NCBI GenBank assembly: GCA_944319935.1
Contig: CALUFM010000002.1
Coordinates: 167,614 to 231,613 of the forward strand
Source: an uncultured Prevotella sp.
GTDB lineage: Bacteria > Bacteroidota > Bacteroidia > Bacteroidales > Bacteroidaceae
Reading direction: 5' to 3'
Length of the DNA stretch: 64,000 nucleotides
Shown: one piece after another, positions 44,221-51,240 of the stretch
Position numbering within the stretch: the first letter of the stretch is position 1
Layout of the letters: every line of letters begins with the position of its first letter
Translations under genes and position numbers: made by a program
The notes under the pieces: model-generated
What the model was told of the DNA's origin: nothing
The model's input: only the letters and a program-made list of their open reading frames with translations
Database searches by the model: none

Positions 44221-45495
44221 ATGAATCTGAAAGTACGCTTGGCATTTATGAACTTTCTTGAGTTCGCTGTATGGGGCGCGTATCTGACGTCAATGGGGCG
44301 TTACCTTGGCAATATTGGAATGGGTGCGGATATCGGATGGTTTTATTCCATGCAGGGGGTCGTCTCCATATTCATGCCGGCGTTGATGGGGATAGTGGCA
44401 GACAGGTGGATCCCTGCCCAGAAGCTGTTGGGATATTGCCATCTGGTGGCAGGAGTGTTCATGCTATTGGCGGCTTTTTACGGTTATTCGGCAGGTGCTG
44501 ATTGCCAATTTCCCATCTTGTTCACGTTGTATTCTGTTTCAGTAGCCTTTTACATGCCTACTTTGGCATTGAGCAATTCTGTCGCGTACAATGCTTTGAC
44601 GCAGGTCGGCATGGATACGGTCAAGGATTTCCCGCCGATACGTGTTTTCGGTACGATAGGATTTATATGTTCCATGTGGGTTGTTGACCTGATGGGTTTC
44701 CAGCCGAACCAAAACCAGTTCGTTGTGTCAGGGGTGCTTGGCTTGCTTTTGTTCCTGTATACGTTTACGCTCCCCGCATGTCCGATAGTGTCAGGCGGAG
44801 CTAAGAAGAGCGTTGTTGAGGCTTTGGGATTGAAGGCCTTTGCGTTGTTCAAGCGGAAGGACATGGCAATCTTTTTTGTCTTTTCGATGTTGCTTGGCGT
44901 AAGTCTGCAAATAACCAACGGATTTGCAAATCCTTACATAAGCAGTTTCGCAGCCAATCCTGACTATGCCGAAACTTTTGGCGTCCAACATGCCAACATA
45001 TTGATATCTTTGTCGCAGGTTAGTGAAACCTGCTGCATATTGCTTATACCGTTCTTCATGAAGCGTTATGGCATAAAAAATGTCATGCTCATAGCCATGT
45101 TTGCGTGGGTTTTGCGCTTCGGCCTGTTTGGATTCGGTAATCCTGGTGGCGGCGTGTGGATGTTTGTGCTGTCTATGGTTGTCTATGGCGTGGCTTTCGA
45201 TTTCTTCAATATAAGCGGTTCGCTTTATGTTGACAAAAGCACAAATCCTTCAATACGCTCCAGTGCGCAAGGCTTGTTCATGCTCATGACAAATGGTATC
45301 GGCGCAACAGTGGGGACGTTGGGTGCGCAAGCTGTGATTAATTTCTATACAAGAAGCGTGCAAGTAGGCGATGATTTCTACACAATAGGTGACTGGAAAA
45401 CCTGTTGGCTGATATTTGCCGGTTACGCTTTGTTGATAGGAGTGGTTTTTGCGATGGTTTTTAGGCCAAAGAAGGAACATGTTCAAGTGGATTAG
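44221..45495 (+). CDS. Nucleoside:H+ symporter, NupG/XapB type (MFS)
   Basis: A 424-residue major facilitator with about 12 membrane segments. It begins MNLKVRLAFMNFLEFAVWGAY, the NHS-family N-terminus, with ALMGIVADRWIPAQKLLG for the loop 2-3 motif and YVDKSTNPSIRSSAQGLFM plus TNGIGATVGTLGAQ in the C-terminal half. Relatives import nucleosides by proton symport. It is the first gene of a set with the BFN nuclease (10 bp gap) and rsmE, behind a promoter with a long leader. Confidence 0.9.
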   Translation: MNLKVRLAFMNFLEFAVWGAYLTSMGRYLGNIGMGADIGWFYSMQGVVSIFMPALMGIVADRWIPAQKLLGYCHLVAGVFMLLAAFYGYSAGADCQFPILFTLYSVSVAFYMPTLALSNSVAYNALTQVGMDTVKDFPPIRVFGTIGFICSMWVVDLMGFQPNQNQFVVSGVLGLLLFLYTFTLPACPIVSGGAKKSVVEALGLKAFALFKRKDMAIFFVFSMLLGVSLQITNGFANPYISSFAANPDYAETFGVQHANILISLSQVSETCCILLIPFFMKRYGIKNVMLIAMFAWVLRFGLFGFGNPGGGVWMFVLSMVVYGVAFDFFNISGSLYVDKSTNPSIRSSAQGLFMLMTNGIGATVGTLGAQAVINFYTRSVQVGDDFYTIGDWKTCWLIFAGYALLIGVVFAMVFRPKKEHVQVD

Positions 45496-45505
45496 AACAG
45501 AGTAT

Positions 45506-46069
45506 ATGGCAAAAGAACGATTGATATTCAAGGGCGTGTCTGAAATTGTAGGCACAGAAGATTTGGGCTTGTTGATACTGACCGACGAAGCAAAAGTCCG
45601 CCAGATAACCATTGTGTGTGACAAGGCAATGGCTGTGCAACTTGAACTTAGGATAAAGAATATACCTATAACCAAGATAATGTTGCCTGAAGTTCTTTGT
45701 AAACTGCTGAAAAAGCAAGACGCCCATGATTATGAATTGGTGATGGATAATATCGTGGACGGACAATATAGGACGGTTCTTTATGACAAGGATACAATGG
45801 AGCCCATGATTATACGCGCTTCAGACGCGGTGTTGTTGTCTTTGGTTGGGGACATACCTTTGTATATCGAGTCTGGTCTTATGCTGCGTCAGTCTGTACC
45901 CTATAATGAAAATTCAAGGGGTGTGTCACTTCCTGTAAATACAATAAGTGACGAAATGTTGCAAGCTGCCTTGGATAAGGCTATTGCAGATGAGAATTAT
46001 GAACTTGCGTCGCACTTGAGGGATGAAAAGAAACGGCGCAACAAAAGAAACGAGAAAACCGACAATTAG
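45506..46069 (+). CDS. Bifunctional-nuclease (BFN/DUF151) domain protein with C-terminal UVR motif
   Basis: A 187-residue protein. The N-terminal part (about 1-135) is a DUF151/BFN domain: IVCDKAMAVQLELRI, LPEVLCKLLK and ASDAVLLSLVGDIPLYIES. The C-terminal part is a UVR motif, MLQAALDKAIADENYELAS followed by HLRDEKKRR, the short helical hairpin that UvrB, UvrC and McsA use for protein contacts. BFN domains have been reported to have DNase and RNase activity in plants. The pairing suggests a stress- or repair-related adaptor. A longer frame from 45449 overlaps nupG and is rejected; ATG 45506 is 10 bp after the nupG stop. Confidence 0.9.
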   Translation: MAKERLIFKGVSEIVGTEDLGLLILTDEAKVRQITIVCDKAMAVQLELRIKNIPITKIMLPEVLCKLLKKQDAHDYELVMDNIVDGQYRTVLYDKDTMEPMIIRASDAVLLSLVGDIPLYIESGLMLRQSVPYNENSRGVSLPVNTISDEMLQAALDKAIADENYELASHLRDEKKRRNKRNEKTDN

Positions 46070-46078
46070 GGATTCGCT

Positions 46079-46810
46079 ATGAAAGAAGTAAGATTTTTTT
46101 ATGTACCTTCGGCGTCAACTCTCACGGAACTGCCAATGGAAGAAGCATTGCACGCGTTGCGTGTATTGCGTCTGAAAAGCGGTGACGAGATGTTTTTGAT
46201 GGATGGGGAAGGCGTTTTTTATCGTGCGGAGGTTACTATTGCCGCCACCAAACGCTGCATGTATGAGATAAAAGAAGTATTGCCGCAAGAAAAAGGATGG
46301 AAAGGCAATATACATATCGCCATGGCTCCTACAAAAATGATGGACCGTGTGGAATGGTTTAGTGAGAAGGCGACGGAAGTGGGGATTGATGAAATAACAT
46401 TTTTGAACTGTAAGTTTTCCGAACGCAAGGTCATGCGAACCGTGCGCTTGGACAAGATTGTTGTTTCGGCTGTGAAACAAAGCCGCAAACCTTGGAAGCC
46501 AAAACTGAATGCGATGATGTCTTTCAAGGACTTCGTGACAGCCAAACGGGACGGGCATAAGTATATTGCTCATTGTAACGGAAGTTTTGAGCGTAAGGAT
46601 TTGTTTAATGAAGTATATCGTCTGTCAAATCTTGATGAAGGTGATAGCGTGACTGTGCTTATCGGGCCTGAGGGCGATTTTTCAGAGGATGAAATAAAGT
46701 TGGCGATGAACAACGGTTATGAGTCTGTGTCATTGGGGACAAGCCGCCTTCGTACAGAGACAGCCGCTTTGTCGGCGACGATGTTGGCGCAATTGGCATT
46801 GCGTAAATAG
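46079..46810 (+). CDS. rsmE: 16S rRNA (uracil-1498-N3)-methyltransferase RsmE
   Basis: A 243-residue SPOUT methyltransferase that modifies U1498 in the decoding region of 16S rRNA. The N-terminal PUA-like domain (1-70) has FFYVPSASTLTELP and HALRVLRLKSGDE. The SPOUT domain has WFSEKATEVGIDEITFL, the SAM-binding knot VLIGPEGDFSEDEI, and LGTSRLRTETAALSA near the end. Length is normal. It starts nine bases after the BFN gene stop and is cotranscribed with it. Confidence 0.95.
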   Translation: MKEVRFFYVPSASTLTELPMEEALHALRVLRLKSGDEMFLMDGEGVFYRAEVTIAATKRCMYEIKEVLPQEKGWKGNIHIAMAPTKMMDRVEWFSEKATEVGIDEITFLNCKFSERKVMRTVRLDKIVVSAVKQSRKPWKPKLNAMMSFKDFVTAKRDGHKYIAHCNGSFERKDLFNEVYRLSNLDEGDSVTVLIGPEGDFSEDEIKLAMNNGYESVSLGTSRLRTETAALSATMLAQLALRK

Positions 46811-46827
46811 ATAATATTACGACTGAC

Positions 46828-48192
46828 ATGAAAATGAAAACTATGAAAACGGTTGTGCGATATTTGCTTGTGCTTCCGTTGTTGTTTCTTGTTTCATCAT
46901 GTTCTGATGAAGATTACCTTAACGTCATTCCTGACAACAGCACGGCCTTGGTGGCGATTGATGCGCAGAAGCTGTTTGACGGGAATGTGGACGGTGTACT
47001 TGGCAAGGCTTTAAGTACAGGCGACATTGATAAATGCGGAATAGATTTCTTGTCGAAAATTTACTTGTTTGAGACTTTTGATGGCAATATAGGTGTTGCG
47101 GCAAAGGTTTCAAACAGTGGAGATTTGGAGGATTTTCTTAACAGTCTGTCAAAAAAAGGAATTTGTAAGGGTACAGTACAGTATGAAGATTTTAAGTTTA
47201 CAGTAATCAAGGATACATGGGTTGCGGGCTTCTCTTCTGATGCGTTGGTTGTCATGGGGCCTTCTTTGCCTGCGGTGCAGGCTGAGACTAAACGTCAGAT
47301 AGTAAAGCTTCTTAATCAGGATGAAGAGCATGGCATAAAGAATTCCCCTATGTTTGAGAAAATGGAAAGCATAGAGGGGGCTGTCGCTGTGGTAGCTCAG
47401 GCTTCCGCATTGCCGGAAAAGCTTGCCGCGCCGTTTACCCTTGGTGCCCCAAAAGACGCGGATTTGTCACAAATAATTATTGCGGCGGATTTGAGAAAGA
47501 ACGGTGAAGGCTGTATCCTTATAGACGGTGAGACTTTTTCTTTCAATAAGGGTATTGATGAAAAGTTGAAGAAATCACGTGAGGCATTCCGTCCGATAAA
47601 AGATAGTTATGTTGGCAACATGTCACGCAACTCCGTTTGGGGTGCTTTCATGAATGTGGACGGAAAGGTTTTCATAAACATGCTTCATGCCAACAAGGCA
47701 TTTCAAGCTTTGTTGGCAGGGATGAACATGGCCATCGACATGGATAAAATCATAAAAAGCATAGACGGGGATGTTGTCCTGGCTTCGCCGAATGGCATAG
47801 GTGAAGGGGAGATGGACATGGTTATGTGCGCCCGGATTTCAGACAAGGCTTTCCTTGCCGATGTTGATTATTGGAAACGGTCATGTCCTGCTGGCAGTAA
47901 GATAACAGATTGGCGGAATAATGCGTTTTGTTATACAAACGGTGATATGTCTTATTATTTTGGCGTTACCGATGACATGCAATTTTATTCAGCCAGTACG
48001 GAAATTGAGGCTCTGAATGTGTTGTCTGAGTCAGAAACACCTTTATCTGAGGATATTCAGGAAATTATAAAGGGAAAACGGTTTGCGGTTGTTTTCAATG
48101 TTGGCGCATATTCAAGCCTGTCAGGGCAACAGGGAGGTGTTGTCAAGACTTTGTTGGGAGAGACAAAAACGATATTATACGTTATGAAATGA
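46828..48192 (+). CDS. DUF4836-like lipoprotein
   Basis: A 454-residue predicted lipoprotein: signal peptide with lipobox LFLVSSC, then SDEDYLNVIPDNSTALVAID, typical of DUF4836 proteins. The rest is a two-lobed mixed alpha/beta protein with alternating strand segments (SVWGAFMNVDGKVFINMLHA, GDVVLASPNGIGEGEMDMVM). I do not know its function. Its stop overlaps the ABC ATPase start by four bases (ATGA), so the three genes 46828-50035 form one coupled unit. It may be a surface or periplasmic partner of the ABC machine. Confidence 0.8.
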   Translation: MKMKTMKTVVRYLLVLPLLFLVSSCSDEDYLNVIPDNSTALVAIDAQKLFDGNVDGVLGKALSTGDIDKCGIDFLSKIYLFETFDGNIGVAAKVSNSGDLEDFLNSLSKKGICKGTVQYEDFKFTVIKDTWVAGFSSDALVVMGPSLPAVQAETKRQIVKLLNQDEEHGIKNSPMFEKMESIEGAVAVVAQASALPEKLAAPFTLGAPKDADLSQIIIAADLRKNGEGCILIDGETFSFNKGIDEKLKKSREAFRPIKDSYVGNMSRNSVWGAFMNVDGKVFINMLHANKAFQALLAGMNMAIDMDKIIKSIDGDVVLASPNGIGEGEMDMVMCARISDKAFLADVDYWKRSCPAGSKITDWRNNAFCYTNGDMSYYFGVTDDMQFYSASTEIEALNVLSESETPLSEDIQEIIKGKRFAVVFNVGAYSSLSGQQGGVVKTLLGETKTILYVMK

Positions 48193-48836
48193 TGGAAAAG
48201 ATTTTGTTCGACAAGGTTGTTCCCAATATATTTTCGCATTTGACGGGTTTGTCTTCTGATATTTGGCATAAGTCAGCGTTGTTTGAGAAAGGTGGTTTAT
48301 ATCTTGTTGAGGCTGACAGCGGAAAGGGTAAAAGCACGTTCTGTAGCTATATATTGGGGTATCGGCATGATTACGATGGTGTTGTGGCATTTGACGGTAC
48401 CTCTGTTAAATCTTTCAAAGTCGCAGACTGGGTTGAACTTCGGAAAAGCCATCTTAGCTGTTTGTTCCAGGAGTTGAGGTTGTTCCCAGAGCTTACAGCT
48501 TATGAAAATGTTGAGATAAAGAACAAACTCACAGGGTATAAAACAAAAGCGCAGATTGAAGAATGGTTCGATATGCTTGGAATTGGTGACAAAATCAATG
48601 CCAAAATAGGGCACATGTCATTTGGACAACAGCAGCGTGTGGCCATGATGCGTGCATTGGCTCAGCCATTTGATTTTTTACTTGCCGATGAACCGATAAG
48701 CCATCTTGATGATACAAATTCCCGTATAATGGGAGAATTGATGATGCAAGAGGCAAAGGCTCAAGGGGCGGGAGTGATTGTTACAAGCATAGGAAAGCAT
48801 ATTGATTTGGATTACGAAAAGGTTTTCAAGTTATGA
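48189..48836 (+). CDS. ABC transporter ATP-binding protein, LolD/MacB-like, with variant motifs
   Basis: A 215-residue ABC ATPase coupled to the DUF4836 gene before it and the permease after it (both ATGA overlaps). Walker A reads ADSGKGKST, where the usual first Gly is Ala. The signature reads MSFGQQQRV instead of LSGGQQQRV. Walker B is FDFLLADEPISHLDD, and the switch region IVTSIGKHIDLDYE lacks the usual His of TSHD. It is the type of ATPase that pairs with FtsX-like mechanotransmission permeases rather than importers. An in-frame second ATG follows directly. Activity may be altered by the variant motifs. Confidence 0.88.
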   Translation: MMEKILFDKVVPNIFSHLTGLSSDIWHKSALFEKGGLYLVEADSGKGKSTFCSYILGYRHDYDGVVAFDGTSVKSFKVADWVELRKSHLSCLFQELRLFPELTAYENVEIKNKLTGYKTKAQIEEWFDMLGIGDKINAKIGHMSFGQQQRVAMMRALAQPFDFLLADEPISHLDDTNSRIMGELMMQEAKAQGAGVIVTSIGKHIDLDYEKVFKL

Positions 48837-50035
48837 CATTGGTTTGGAAGTTATTGCGTCAACATATAAGTGTTCCCCAGTTCGCTGGATTTGCTTTTGC
48901 TAATTTGTTTGGCATGTTGATAGTCTTGCTTGGCTATCAATTCTATTGTGATGTATTACCGGTTTTCACGTCGCCAGACAGTTTCATGAAGTCAAACTAT
49001 GTTATTGTAAGTAAGAAAATCGGTGCGGCCGGTACGCTGTCAGGCAGGTCTAATTCATTTACTGGGTCGGAGATTGACGATTTGTCAAGCCAAAAATTTG
49101 TAGGCCGTGTCGGTAGGTTTACTTCTACTGAATATAAAGTGGATGCCAAGATGGGAATTAACGGGCAGCCGCTGATTAGTTCTGAACTTTTTTTCGAAAG
49201 CGTGCCTGATGGATTTGTGGATGTTCCATTGACAGATTGGAAATACGAGCCAGGCAGTCATGAAGTCCCGATAATATTGCCAAGGACATATATCAATATG
49301 TACAATTTTGGCTTTGCCCAGTCGCATTCCCTTCCAAAGATAAGTGAGGGACTTGTCGGGATGATAGATTTTCATTTATACATCCACGGTAATGGGCGTA
49401 ATGATGAGTTTAAAGGCCGTGTGATTGGTTTTTCCAGCAGACTAAATACCATTCTTGTACCGCAATCGTTTATGGATTGGAGTAATTCCGTTTATGCTCC
49501 AGACAGACAGTCTGCCCCTACGCGTCTTATTGTTGAGATGTCAAACCCCGCAGAAGGCAATGTTGCTGAATATTTTGAAAGCAAAGGCTTGGAGGTTGAT
49601 GATGACAAGTTGCAAGCCGAGAAGACAACTTATTTCCTTCGCATGACTGTATCAGTTGTCATGGTGGTAGGCGCGGTTATCAGTCTGCTGAGTTTCTATA
49701 TATTGATGTTGAGCATATATCTACTTGTGCAAAAGAATACATCGAAGCTTGAGAACTTGCTCCTGATTGGTTATAGCCCGTTTCGTGTAGCGATGCCTTA
49801 TGGCTTTTTGACCATAGGTCTGAACGCCATTGTACTCATTATTGCACTTGTTGTTGTTGCTTTTGCCCGCGAGAGCTATATGGATATTATTGTCGCTTTG
49901 TTCCCGCAGATAGACGGAGGTTCGCTGTTGCCGTCGGCAATGTTAGGCTTATCGTTGTTTATAGTTGTGTCTGCAGCTAACCAAGTGGCAATTTATCGCA
50001 AGATGATGAGGATATGGAAACGTAAAGACGTGTAG
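48833..50035 (+). CDS. FtsX/MacB-like ABC permease with four membrane segments
   Basis: A 400-residue permease: one N-terminal membrane segment (FAFANLFGMLIVLLGYQF), a large periplasmic domain (about 40-265) and three C-terminal segments (VSVVMVVGAVISLLSFYILML, GFLTIGLNAIVLIIALVVVA, AMLGLSLFIVVSAANQVAIY). This is the FtsX/LolC/MacB topology. The loop after segment 2 carries KNTSKLENLLLIGYSPFRV, the conserved contact to the ATPase (usual form: R..ELxxLRxxGxxxxxV). Coupled to the ATPase gene by a four-base overlap and convergent with aroB. Substrate unknown; moving a lipoprotein or transmitting force across the envelope is inferred from topology. Confidence 0.88.
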   Translation: MTLVWKLLRQHISVPQFAGFAFANLFGMLIVLLGYQFYCDVLPVFTSPDSFMKSNYVIVSKKIGAAGTLSGRSNSFTGSEIDDLSSQKFVGRVGRFTSTEYKVDAKMGINGQPLISSELFFESVPDGFVDVPLTDWKYEPGSHEVPIILPRTYINMYNFGFAQSHSLPKISEGLVGMIDFHLYIHGNGRNDEFKGRVIGFSSRLNTILVPQSFMDWSNSVYAPDRQSAPTRLIVEMSNPAEGNVAEYFESKGLEVDDDKLQAEKTTYFLRMTVSVVMVVGAVISLLSFYILMLSIYLLVQKNTSKLENLLLIGYSPFRVAMPYGFLTIGLNAIVLIIALVVVAFARESYMDIIVALFPQIDGGSLLPSAMLGLSLFIVVSAANQVAIYRKMMRIWKRKDV

Positions 50036-50048
50036 GTGTCAGTTCTGC

Positions 50049-51098
50049 CTATCCTTCGCGGAGAAAATCCAATGCCTCGTACAATTCCTTTCTTGTTGCC
50101 GTTTGGTTAATACGTATGTCGCCGATGTCGCCAAGCAGGGTGAAATTGATTGTGCCCGTAGTGTTTTTCTTGTCGTGTTTCATCAACAGGGTCAAGGCAT
50201 CATAATCATTGCATGTGAATTCAAATGTTCCATAACAATCTTTGATGTATCTGACAGTTTGCCTCATCTTGTCCATGGGGAAGCCTGTTTTTATGCAGCT
50301 AAGGTAAAGTTCGCATACAATTCCGAAAGCAACTGCGTATCCATGTAATATCGGTTTGTTTTCATTCAACGCAAAAGACTCTAATGCGTGGCCTATGGTG
50401 TGGCCGAAATTGAGGGCTTTTCTTATGCCTGTTTCATAAGGGTCTTGTTCCACTACGCGCTCTTTCACACAAATGCTCTCTGCCACCATGGTTTGAAGTT
50501 TCTGATAGTCAGGCACAAGGATGTCAAATCTCAATAGCTCCGCCCATGTGTTTTTATTGCTAATCAAACCGTGTTTAATCATTTCCGCGTATCCGGAACA
50601 AAGGTTCTTTAAGTCGAGGGTCTTGAGAAAGTCTGCGCATATTATCACAACTTTTGCATCATTGAATACGCCTATTTCGTTTTTTAGCCCATTGAAGTTT
50701 ATTCCGGTTTTGCCTCCTACCGATGCGTCAACCATTGATAGCAAAGTCGTTGGTATGTTGATAAAGTCAACACCGCGCTTGAATGTTGACGCCGCGAATC
50801 CTCCAAGGTCGGTCACCATGCCGCCTCCTAAGTTTATAATGCATGAATGGCGTGTAGCTCCGCTGTTGCTTAATTGTTCCCATACATAAGACAGAGAAGC
50901 CAAGTCTTTATGTGTGTCAGTAGGCCTGATGGTTATGTTTTGCGCTTGTTTGAGACATTCGGTCGTGCTTAAAATAGGCAAACATAACTCTTTTGTTATG
51001 TCGTCGGTAATGACAAATATCTTGTCATGTTCGCATTGCATGACGGCTTGGGTTAAATCTCGTTCTATGCATTGGGAAATTACAATTCGCTGTTTCAT
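50049..51098 (-). CDS. aroB: 3-dehydroquinate synthase
   Basis: A 349-residue NAD- and metal-dependent enzyme of the shikimate pathway, converting DAHP to 3-dehydroquinate. Visible motifs: NLGGGMVTDLGGFAASTFKR, TTLLSMVDASVGGKTGIN, AEMIKHGLI (metal-binding Glu) and LNFGHTIGHALE (metal-binding His). Length is family-typical. The start at 51098 is preceded by a -7 box (51123-51130). Convergent with the ABC permease gene, 13 bp apart, with no evident terminator between. Confidence 0.96.
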   Translation of the reverse strand: MKQRIVISQCIERDLTQAVMQCEHDKIFVITDDITKELCLPILSTTECLKQAQNITIRPTDTHKDLASLSYVWEQLSNSGATRHSCIINLGGGMVTDLGGFAASTFKRGVDFINIPTTLLSMVDASVGGKTGINFNGLKNEIGVFNDAKVVIICADFLKTLDLKNLCSGYAEMIKHGLISNKNTWAELLRFDILVPDYQKLQTMVAESICVKERVVEQDPYETGIRKALNFGHTIGHALESFALNENKPILHGYAVAFGIVCELYLSCIKTGFPMDKMRQTVRYIKDCYGTFEFTCNDYDALTLLMKHDKKNTTGTINFTLLGDIGDIRINQTATRKELYEALDFLREG

Positions 51099-51122
51099 GT
51101 CAAAAAGAAATTATAAGTGCGG

Positions 51123-51130
51123 CAAAATTA
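51123..51130 (-). promoter_or_regulatory. -7 box TAATTTTG for aroB
   Basis: The reverse strand reads TAATTTTG, about 25 bases before the aroB ATG. Confidence 0.6.
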
Positions 51131-51240
51131 GTCATTTTTATTGAGAAACAGGCTGTGATGAATATTTTTATTGTTGCAATGATTAAACTGTTGGCTTGAT
51201 ATGTAGTCTAAGACTAAAAAATAAATTAAATATGCTTTTG

